In this document: positions 55,810 to 64,000 of the stretch, in pieces
Layout: every line of letters begins with the position of its first letter
How positions within the stretch are numbered: the stretch's first letter is position 1
Origin: Arctopsyche grandis
Taxonomy: Eukaryota > Arthropoda > Insecta > Trichoptera > Hydropsychidae
Direction of reading: 5' to 3'
NCBI RefSeq assembly: GCF_051622035.1
Contig: NC_135362.1
Coordinates: forward strand, 28,827,001-28,891,000
Length of the DNA: 64,000 bases
Position numbers and translations under genes: made by a program
Notes under the pieces: generated by a model
Seen by the model: only the letters and a program-made list of their open reading frames with translations
The model's database searches: none
What the model was told of the DNA's origin: nothing

Positions 55810-56060
55810 TTTTAAATTTATCTATGTACGTAGTGATAAAAGATGATGTTTTGTGATCACGAGAAAAGTCGACCTTGGGGTTTTGACTGACTTGAATCTA
55901 GAATCGATCCCTGATCATGTTTTCATGGTTTTTACTTTATTTACCTATGTTCATACGTAGTAATAATAGATGAAGTTTTGTGATCTTGCGAAAATTCGAA
56001 CTCGAGATTTTGACTGATTCGAAATCAGAATCGATCACTGACCACAATTTCATGATCTAG
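55810..56060 (+). repeat. Two-unit tandem repeat of about 125 bp
   Basis: Both units have TATGTACGTAGT- or CATACGTAGT-AATAATAGATGAAG-like sequence, GTTTTGTGATC and AGAATCGATC-CTGA. A third copy at 61022-61079 is cut by an insertion. Confidence 0.65.
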
Positions 56061-56230
56061 AAAAAATGTGTGTGTCTGTATATTTTGTTGATTTTTTGAA
56101 CACCGTTAGTCCTATCGAACTGAAATTTAGTATTGGTTATTAAAATTCTTATCAACACGACGTAAATTTTTTTCAAATTTTTAAGTTGACCGAAAATGGT
56201 TCTTCCCTTTATAGATCTCAACTTTGTTTA
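56061..56230 (+). repeat. Dispersed repeat with TGTGTGTCTGT motif, also at 61333-61480
   Basis: Shared TTTTTTGAACAC, TAGTCCTAT-GAA and AATTTAGTAT-GGTTA blocks in the same order. Confidence 0.6.
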
Positions 56231-56525
56231 TAAGTTTTTGGATCCAATATGTAATAGGTATGATGAATTTCATACACTTGTTTCAGTTGTTTTTAAGTGG
56301 TGGAACCTGTCTACCATTTTTTTTTGCAAGGTAGTCTTCGAAACGTATCCCCCCGTGCACTAAAAGAGGATTGGGTGAAAAATTCGTATCATAATTGCAA
56401 CCATTAATTTAGAATATTTTTTAAATTGATGGATTTATATTTAATTACATCAATATAAGTTCCAAATGAGAATAATAACCCAAAAAATTCAATACATACT
56501 AAAGTTAGTTTATGTTGAAAATGTA

Positions 56526-57125
56526 ATAGGGATCGTAATATCGGTATACCGGTTTACCGGTAAATCGTCAAAATTTCGCCATCGGCATATACCGGTAAAT
56601 TTTAAAATTTCCCGTTATTTACTATAACCTATTTTATCGCGAAAAAAGTAAATATAGAGGCATATTATTGCATAATACTGTATTCAAAATCGATGTAAAT
56701 GGCGTATTATGGATAAGGTTGACTGGAATTTATTTATTTTCAGTATTAAATGTGGCAATTTCAAATTGATATATTCACTATCAAATCAAATATAATAAAC
56801 GTATCAAATAGTAATAAAGGCAATCATAATTGACGGTTTCAATTATGATTGAAACTTTCAAATATTTCAGACTTTAAATAAATATTATAAATATGATTGG
56901 TTTAAAATAAAAAATTAAAAAATTAAATTTATTTATTACTACGAATGTATTTATATGACATTATTCACCTGATATTTATTTTGAATTATTTACGATTTAA
57001 TCTAGGTTAACGTTTTTAGGAAAAGTAGCCACATATACATAGTTATCTTATCTTATCCACGAAAAAAAATTATTTACCGGTATACCGCTAGTAGGAAAAA
57101 GCATTTACCATTTACGATTTATTTA
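56526..57125. mobile_element. ACCGGTA-rich hAT-like element, copy 3 (near full length)
   Basis: Starts TAGGGATCGTAATATCGGTA and CCGGTTTACCGGTAAATCG and ends near TTTACCGGTATACCGCTAG ... CATTTACGATTTA. The inner blocks match copies 1 and 2. Confidence 0.6.
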
Positions 57126-58499
57126 TTCTTTTCTGATTATTATTATGATTTATTTATTACTTATTTTCTTTGCAATATGGGCCAAACTATTTTATTTGCT
57201 TCAAAGTTTTTAGTTAATTCAATTAGAGCACACTCTAAACAAGAAGATATTGAAAGAGAAAGACATATCTGAACAAGCGACAAGCAATGTATTCAAAAGA
57301 TAATGAAGTGAATGATCGGATGTAATAGAAATACGGAAGGATCTCATATGTAAGGATCTCAGATAGAAATACGGAAGGATTTTTTTTTATTACAAGGAGT
57401 GATATTTTGTTCACATCAAAAGGCAAGGCATTTTATATGCAAATGCTTACTATGAAAAATATTCAAAAATAAACGATTAAAAACCAAAGGAGGAAACGAT
57501 TAAAATAATCCCCGACACTTTGAGGAGACTAAAGCAAAACTGTCAAATTAAAAGTATCGCGTAATATCCATTAAAATAATTTCCTATACAATTAACTATG
57601 AAGTAAAAACCCTTTCTCTCGTAATCGTTTCATCTGTAATGTTTTATAAAAACACATATCGTTTCATTGTGGACAAATTGCAGTGCACTTTTCAAACTTT
57701 CGTTACTTTCTAAGTGAGCACACTGAACCGCAATATACCCGTAAGAAGCACATAAACGATAAAATTGCAAGGCTAAATTAAATCACGCTAGATTGTGATA
57801 TCGACATGAGTACATATGTATTACACATACAGATATAAAGTACAAGTTTATAAGTACAATCCGTGTTTTGTAAACATTCGAACCGAACATCCGGGGAATG
57901 TATCATGTCCGATGTGATGATTATGTTCATTCCAGTGCGATTTGTACAAGTGTTTTAATGTGATTTTTATTCATATATGCCGAACAATTTTCGTGATTTC
58001 CGTCTTACGGCGCGTTGGATCTTTCCATATATCACTTTGAGTAACCGGAAATTACTAAATTCTCGGCTTACTTTTCTGGGTACGATTGAGTAAATTCCAA
58101 TTAATAATATTCAAAAAATAAAATTGTATTCTATACACACAAACGTTTCATCAAACGAGTTGCGTGAAAAATTTAAACACTTCGGCATGTACAAAGTATG
58201 TATATGAACTTACATACATACATTTTATTGGTCAAAATTTGAATACATAATACATACATACATACATATATACAACCTATATGTGTACGTTGAAATAATA
58301 TAAGTGACCAATGATTATACCTACATATACGAGTATATTAGATGGAAAATATGCGTGAGATAAAAACACTGTTTTTACTATATATTAATATACCGTTCGT
58401 AAATATGATGCAAAACAATCTGGACAACAAAATTTATATTTTACATCGAAAGTCAAATGCAGAAGGTGCAATTTTTGGTATGTCGTCTTACATACATTT
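57126..58499. other. No gene seen
   Basis: AT-rich; a GATCTCA/AGAAATACGGAAGGAT duplication at 57328-57378 and (TACA)n at 58250-58268. Confidence 0.45.
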
Positions 58500-58786
58500 T
58501 GAAATTTTGGTCTTTTTCACAAGATTTTTACTAGCTTCACTTCGCCAATCGGTCTAGCAAAATTCCTACATTCTTCCGATCGCTTTGAAACTTCGCCATT
58601 TTTCGAGGTTTGGCCACCAATATAATCGTAATAAACACGTCTAAGAACCCAAAAAATTTGGAGACGGTGACAGCTCCCTAACCCTTTGCCACTAGCCCGT
58701 AGCCTTATATGTTTGACTTTCCGCCCCCACTCGTTTTTTCAGATTTTAGTTGCTTAAACACCTATAACTTTATCTTTTTCACACTA

Positions 58787-59266
58787 TCTATATACATATG
58801 TAAAATTGAATGTCTGTGTGTGTGTCTCGAATATGCTCCTAAACCACTGAACCGTTTACGATGGAACTTTCAGGAAAGGTTGTCTGCATGTCCGGGAAGA
58901 TTACTGTGATAAAAAAACGAGAAAAAACTTCTTAATAATAATATTAGTAATTACGATTTTACTGACGCGAAATAAAAATTAGTATAGCGAAAGTATAGCT
59001 ATCCCGCCTTCAACGCATCACGCCACGAGTGTGACAATAATCGCGCCACGCCTACCTCGCATTCGAATGTACTGACCGTTCAGGGCTGTACCACAAACAC
59101 ACAGCGGATGGCCCACGCTTAACAAATATATCTATACCTATATATAAACTTGAAAGTCTGTGGAACGGGAATGAGAACGGAAACGGGAACGGGAATGGGA
59201 ACTAGAACGGGAACGGAAAAATGCACGCGTTATTGTGGCATTGCAACGCATGCCGGGTTGAGCTAG
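58787..59266 (+). mobile_element. Non-autonomous Helitron, 480 bp
   Basis: Starts A|TCTATATACATATG and ends GGGTTGAGCTAG|T between host A and T, without target duplication, the Helitron mode. The 3' end has a perfect hairpin, GGCAT-TGCAACGC-ATGCC (59237-59254), 12 bases before the end. The copy at 49.3-49.7 kb shows the empty site. Cargo includes GGGAACGGGAATGGGAAC-type repeats and a fragment similar to the miniature LTR element. A second possible 5' end, TCTATACCTATATATAAA, lies near 59131. Confidence 0.8.
59010..59128 (+). mobile_element. Fragment of miniature LTR element inside the Helitron
   Basis: Similar to 1440-1517: CCGTTCAGGGCTGTAC against CCATTCAGGGCGGTAC, then ACACAGCGGATGGCCCACG against ACACAGCGGATGACCCACG. 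Confidence 0.65.
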
Positions 59267-59463
59267 TATCTTACAAAATTTGCATTATAGACTTTCATTA
59301 TCTGTAAAACATATTTTTACTTCACTAATAGATTATATAATTAATAACTTTACTTGTTTAATAGGGTTCAGTGTTGTGTGAGTTGATTTTGAACCATTTC
59401 CACTCTTTGATATTTTATTTCAGTTTTGATATTTTACCGACATACTGGAATATTCAGTCAATA

Positions 59464-59638
59464 AAATATGTTCCTCTTGTTCCTGTTGTACCCTGCTCGC
59501 GCAAATTAAGTGAGTATGTACCGTTTACCATGCACAATTTTTTTTTGATCTTTCGACTTAAGATCTTTCGATTTTCGATCTTTGCCTTCCCATATTTGCG
59601 TTTTCTGTAATTTAACATTCCGGCTCGTCACGGAGACC
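59464..59638 (-). mobile_element. Short interspersed element, 175 bp, copy 1
   Basis: Read on the minus strand it starts GGTCTCCGTGACGAGCCGG and ends CAAGAGGAACATATTTTAT. It is flanked by GTCAATA at 59457-59463 and 59639-59645. The related sequence at 61080-61331 confirms the unit. No tRNA boxes were recognised. Confidence 0.65.
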
Positions 59639-59645
59639 GTCAATA

Positions 59646-61021
59646 TTCATATAATATTAAGAAATATGTATTCAATGATCAAATTTCATTGAGAAACGTA
59701 TAGGGCTACCTGTGTGTATACGAAATTGATTTAATTATAATTTCAAACGATTATACAAAAAAAAAATGAATAAAAAAATCATTGAATATTTAATAGGCGT
59801 ATAAATCTGCTTAATTTTAAACTAATAACCGGAAAAATTGTTAAAGAAAATGGAACAGAAATTTTATCGTCTTATGGAAAACCATACGAAAATCCATACA
59901 CGACCACATTCTAAAACGTCTAAAAAACAATTAATTTAAATAATTTGAATACATATTGAATAAAAAAAAACGTTCGCGTGCATAATTTGTGCCAGTTGAC
60001 GAATTTTCGATCGCGATAGTCCATAACTCAAACGATCGAATCACCGCAAATTCCTCGTTGGACCGCCAGCTAAGCACATTCGATAAGATCTGGCATGAAT
60101 TCGGCAAACCGGAAGCGGAAGTCCACTTTTGAACACGTTTCAGCTTTTAAACTCGAACGAGAAACCTATACTCTAGAACGGTATACGACTACACATATGC
60201 ATGGAAACACTTACAAATACGTAGTGGAAATTTTCGTTGCTCCGAATAAACTCACATTCACCGGTGAATGTGCGCTTTTACCGATTACTCACGTTCTCCA
60301 AAGTTCAGTGAAATATAAAAATACAACACTTTGATCTCACCACAACGTCTGATGTTGCGAAATTCAAAAGGGCACGATGTAATGAGATTGTGTTTATTTT
60401 CATACGTGCTTATTTAGGGATGAAACCAACCGGTTAAAAGGGATAAAACCAAATAAAAATATATATGTATAATAAAGGTAAAAATTGGATTATTTTATGG
60501 TACATAATTAATTTAATATAACTTCTATCTAGTTGATGTTGATGATGTTATATCTAGTTGATGTTTCTGAATTTCAAATTACTCTATGTACATACATACA
60601 TACATTTTTCACATACATACAGGTTTCAATTGATTGTTCTAATCCAGTTATCATTTTGAGTACATATGTAATTTGAGGCGAGTTTCTTTAATCCCTTGAA
60701 AGTATATCTATGAGTTAGGGTTGGCCCTATTCATTTAAGATTAGGTTGTTAGGGTCGGTATTTTCTTCGCTGCTGTCGATATTTTGATAGAAATGCTTCG
60801 ACAAAATTATGGGGCGGCAGAAAATAACAAAAATTATAATAAACATTTCGTTGCTACGATAGAAAAAAAAATAGTTGACTATGATTCAAAGGTAGGTCGC
60901 ATTCTAAGGTAGACTGCATACTAAAGTGGCACCCAATACCGAATGTTGCAGGTCTTGAAACTTGAAAATTGGCCTATTTTTCGTATCGATGTCATACATA
61001 TATACATATATGATATTTTTA
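59646..61021. other. No gene seen
   Basis: AT-rich; 60010-60330 slightly GC-rich with an unrecognised frame. A (TACA)n patch lies at 60590-60605. Confidence 0.45.
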
Positions 61022-61079
61022 CTTTATCTATGTACGTAGTAACAATAGATGAAGTTTTGTGATCATGCGAAAATTCGAG

Positions 61080-61331
61080 TGAAACAGGAACAAGAGGAAC
61101 AAGAGGAAAATGCTTTTCCTCCCGTATTCTGCGCGCGCACATTAATACAGCAGGAAAAGCCTGTTCCTCTTGTTCCTGTTGTATCCTGCTCGCGCAAATT
61201 AAGTGAGTATGTACCGTTTACCATGCACCCTTTTTTTTGATCTTTCGACTTAAGATCTTTCGATTTTCGATCTTTGCCTTCCGATATTTGCGTTTTCTGT
61301 AATTTAACATTCTGTCTCGTCACGGAGACCG
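61080..61331 (-). mobile_element. Short interspersed element, copy 2, extended end
   Basis: Shares TCGCGCAAATTAAGTGAGTA, GATCTTTCGACTTAAGATC and CGTCACGGAGACC with copy 1 and sits inside the repeat of the 55.8 kb type. Its far end adds an inverted CAGGAACAAGAGGAAC block. Confidence 0.6.
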
Positions 61332-61590
61332 GTAAAAAATGTGTGTGTGCCTGTGTATTTTGATGATTTTTTGAACACGGTAGTCCTATTGAAGTGAAAC
61401 TTAGTATCGGTTACTGAAATTCTCATTGACACGAGGTAAATTTTTTTCAGATTTTATGGTACCTCCCCTTATTTAAATTGGAATCGGAGTCGAAGTCGGA
61501 CTCCAAATAAAAAGATCCGGCCCGTTTGGAAAAAGTTGATTTTATGGTGTTATTTTTTTCCAACATAGACGTTTTTCCAGATTGGGATTT

Positions 61591-61836
61591 TCAGATGCGC
61601 AAGAGTGTTTCCGAATAGAAATTTCCGGTCTGTGGATTGTAACGATCGCCGTGGAAACGGTGTCGATCCATGTGTTCCGGATTTTGCGCAATCGGCTGTC
61701 TGTCAGCGCGGTAAAGAAATTGTGCGGCGGTTTTGTCGCTGCAGCAGCAGCGTCCTGAATCCCATGTCTTTGCCGCGATCGTGATGCAATCCCCGGCCGA
61801 TTGTGCAACATGGGTGTTGCAACACACAGTGAGTTC
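61591..61836 (-). CDS. Putative terminal coding exon of an unknown cysteine-rich protein
   Basis: On the minus strand a strong acceptor (TTTTATTGCGTCTTTTCAG) precedes 61836. If read in phase 0 it gives 81 residues to a TGA at 61593-61591: ELTVCCNTHVAQSAGDCITI ... TWDSGRCCCSDKTAAQFLY ... HMDRHRFHGDRYNPQTGNFY and ending SETLLRI. The stretch is GC-rich against its flanks and free of repeats seen elsewhere. At the window's right edge the minus strand has a consensus donor, so an exon beyond the window could splice here over about 2.1 kb. I do not recognise the family. A second frame is also open (to 61542), so both coding status and phase are uncertain. Confidence 0.4.
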   Translation of the reverse strand, partial: ELTVCCNTHVAQSAGDCITIAAKTWDSGRCCCSDKTAAQFLYRADRQPIAQNPEHMDRHRFHGDRYNPQTGNFYSETLLRI

Positions 61837-61938
61837 CTGAAAAGACGCAATAAAATATAAACACCGATTTCCCATCGAAAATCTGAACGCTTGCGACAAA
61901 GAACGCGGCACGCGTCGATTGTTGCAATCGAATGCCTA
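61837..61938. other. Intron-like flank of the putative exon
   Basis: Contains the acceptor and its T-rich tract. Nothing else is seen. Confidence 0.35.
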
Positions 61939-62168
61939 TCTACCCAACTGTCTACCTGAAACCGTCTACCACTTCAGAAGATACAATATATACATATATT
62001 TACTACCAGATCTCGATTCCTAATTCAATTCCGGATCCGGATTTCTTTTTCAATTCCGGATCCGGATACCTTTTTTCAGTTACAGATCTCGATTCCTTTT
62101 TCATCTATCGCAAAAAGGTAAAAATACGCGCCTCTAGCCATAACTATTTGATAATCCTTATGTACTTA
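61939..62168 (+). repeat. Dispersed repeat with TTCCGGATCC minisatellite, copy 2
   Basis: Close relative of 46700-46920. It ends in AATCCTTATGTACTTA (62153-62168), the left copy of a 16-bp duplication. Confidence 0.75.
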
Positions 62169-62440
62169 CTGAAAATTACTACAAATGAAAGATAAAATAC
62201 CCGACTATAGATTCCAATATTCATTTTGAACAGGAAATTAACATATTTTGAGACATCGAACTAACAACACCAAGATATAGAAAAATCGCGCGATTTAAAG
62301 AACTCATATATGTATCTCCAAATCTCGAGCCAATCAACATTTTTTATTACCAAATTCGTGTTAACTGGGCATATATCTATAAGAAAAGTCATATCCCGTC
62401 TCTAAACCCCAAAAAAAGTCGTCATTTGTCAAACAGTGCA
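62169..62440 (+). repeat. Dispersed repeat, second copy (of 45745-46012)
   Basis: Near-identical over about 250 bp. It forms the left half of a 570-bp insertion into the LINE-containing repeat. Confidence 0.75.
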
Positions 62441-62738
62441 AGGGCGGTTTCAGACTAGCGTTTTATACGCGCGTATAATCTCGTTTTTTGAAGTGCATGT
62501 AGGAGCGTATAGGCGCGTCGTTTTCCATACGCGCAACTCGTACGAGCGTAGACGCGCTTATAAGCTCGTATTATCCATGTTGATACTAAATCACCACTAC
62601 CGGTTCGAACGAAAACGCCGGAATAAGCCCGTGTACGCGCGTCCGGTTTTTTGAAGCGCGAAAAGTAGCGCGCGTGTAAGCGCGTATGCCGAAACGACGG
62701 TATACGCGCAGAAAAATACGCTAATCTGAAACCGCCCT
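62441..62738. mobile_element. CpG-rich MITE, 298 bp
   Basis: The terminal inverted repeat is AGGGCGGTTTCAGACTAGCG on the left and CGCTAATCTGAAACCGCCCT on the right (19 of 20). The inside is dense in CGCG and TACGCGCG motifs with inverted symmetry. No coding capacity. The right end coincides with the right edge of a larger insertion flanked by a 16-bp duplication. Confidence 0.8.
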
Positions 62739-62774
62739 AATCCTTATGTACTTAAATTACTTTATTTTTCGCTT

Positions 62775-63395
62775 GTAAGGTCTCACCTTGAATTTGCCTC
62801 AATTATTTGATCACCTTTTTATTTATCCCATATTAGTTGTATTGAAAAAGTCTAATTAAAATTTATTAAATGTTTACGCTGCCGTTTTCCTACCTATGCC
62901 CATACTACTGTTACCGATATTTTAAAAATCCTATCCTTTAACAATATTTCTGTCAAGCGATGACTCACTGATGCTACAATATTTTTTAAGCTCCTAAATG
63001 GTTTCCCTGATTGTTCCGATTTACTGAGTAAGGTTGGTTTCAGGATCCCAGTTAGGTATTCTTGACACGTTGTACTCTTTTCACTTAATCCTTTCAAAAC
63101 CAATTCCCTAAAATATTCCTATCTACAGCGTGTTTATCGTATATTTAACGGGGAGCTGAACGAGGTTGATCTATTCGGTATTTCCTTACATAAATTCAGG
63201 ACTGCCATCAGGAGTCTTGATTGATTGATCCATCTATTTCTATTTTTATTATATATTCTTTATCCAATAATATTATATCACTCTATGTTTAATTATGCAT
63301 TGTCCTATTTAGTCATATTTTAGTTTTTATTCTTTTCTTCTTCATTTGTTTGTCTATGTATGTCACAATGGTCCAAACTTAAACTTGAATAAATA
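62775..63395 (+). pseudogene. Jockey/I-like LINE ORF2 C-terminal fragment, second copy
   Basis: Parallel to 46957-47690 but more decayed: SHLEFASII then a stop, frame changes near 62930, and finally LFGISLHKFRTAIRSLD. The 3' part ends in GGTCCAAACTTAAACTTG and AATAAATAAATGA. Confidence 0.65.
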
Positions 63396-63993
63396 AATGA
63401 ACATATGCTACAGTGAAATTTTCATTGTGCAAGTGAAATTAAAATTTCGCTAGTTTCCGTAACTCAAGGTAGTGAAGTGAGTATGTATCTAACAATAGCA
63501 TTACAAATTCACTTCTCAATGTTAGAGAAGCGAATGATTCATAAATAAGTGCGCCAAAATGTTAAATGAAAATGAAGCCTTTTTGTGTTATTAAAATACA
63601 AAATTTATAAGAATTTAAAACTGACAGGCAACAAACGAAATCAGAAGCCTACACTTAAGCTAGCCAGAAGCGATGCACAGCATAATTCTTGGTGAATATT
63701 TTCAGGAATACATCATCTAAAATTATCCAACTTTTGTTATTTTATCAACGAAAAATAATTTCGAATATTTTATTTTTGGACGAATCGTTGTATTGTTTAT
63801 TTAATATTGACCCAGATATTGCACAAAACACGCCCCATCTTTATTTTGTTCAATTCTACGCAGTTATTTGATAGTCAAAACAGTTTGGGGTGTATTTAAA
63901 ACCGTCATTTGAATTATCGTAATCAGAATCCAGATTTTTCTGCCTAAGAGGTAACAATTGATTATCATTGAGCAACAAAAAATAACGTTTTTT
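63396..63993. other. No gene seen; possible intron
   Basis: AT-rich, no repeat recognised. It would be intron if the edge donor is real. Confidence 0.35.
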
Positions 63994-64000
63994 ACTTACC
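63994..64000 (-). other. Consensus 5' splice site at the window edge
   Basis: The minus strand reads G|GTAAGTAAA from 64000 inward. It would end a minus-strand exon lying outside the window. Confidence 0.35.

Larger units (their letters stand above)
58500..59345 (+). repeat. Dispersed repeat split by a Helitron
   Basis: 58500-58786 and 59267-59345 together reproduce 49270-49672. The junction is ...CACACTA | TATCTTACAAAATTTGCATT against CACAATATATCTTATAAAAT in the empty copy. Confidence 0.7.

Noticed and set aside
1..64000. Prokaryotic features (operons, ribosome binding sites, prophage, toxin-antitoxin, CRISPR)
   Set aside because: All recognisable genes are insect-type with GT-AG introns, and the rest is eukaryotic transposon sequence.

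Overview
The window looks like nuclear DNA of an insect. The evidence is spliceosomal introns, a ZAD-type C2H2 zinc-finger gene (an arthropod class of transcription factor), an ETS repressor that matches Drosophila Yan/anterior open, and an AT-rich intergenic space full of insect-type transposons and microsatellites such as (TACA)n. I cannot fix the order. The gene neighbours (IMPDH, mtSSB, aop) are not a Drosophila arrangement that I know.

Gene-bearing part, about 1-16 kb. The left edge holds the first coding exon of IMP dehydrogenase on the minus strand (1-104). Then come transposons: a tRNA-derived SINE, a very small LTR retrotransposon with twin 160-bp LTRs (718-1789), and a hAT element with an exact 8-bp target duplication (1973-4314) that holds transposase remains and a nested LTR-like block. 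A two-exon ZAD + 14-finger gene follows (6509-8167, plus). Its finger array was cut short by a nonsense change. Next is mitochondrial single-stranded DNA-binding protein (9539-10194, three exons, plus). Tail-to-tail with it lies aop/yan (12408-14319, four coding exons, minus), whose joined reading frame closes at 545 codons plus stop. A GC-rich, CpG-rich stretch at 15.1-15.9 kb is the likely aop promoter.

Gene-poor part, about 16-64 kb. I see no complete host gene. The space is built from layered mobile elements: 3' fragments of at least three or four LINE types, two Helitron-like families with A|TC...CTAG|T ends, several hAT-like and other MITE families, a foldback element, tRNA-SINE pieces and two local satellites. 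Several insertions can be dated relative to one another because paralogous empty copies lie in the same window. A second CpG-rich island (55.1-55.7 kb) could be a promoter. At the right edge a GC-rich open stretch behind a good splice acceptor (61591-61836, minus) and a consensus donor on the last bases of the window (minus) suggest the final intron and last exon of a further minus-strand gene.

No CRISPR, operon, prophage or other prokaryotic system is present, and I found no clear new multi-gene system. The most distinctive signals are the paired head-to-head 133-bp MITEs with three target-site copies, the Helitron with its empty-site paralogue and LTR-derived cargo, the miniature LTR element, the truncated and internally duplicated zinc-finger array inside a 31-bp inverted repeat, and the possible new exon at the right edge.
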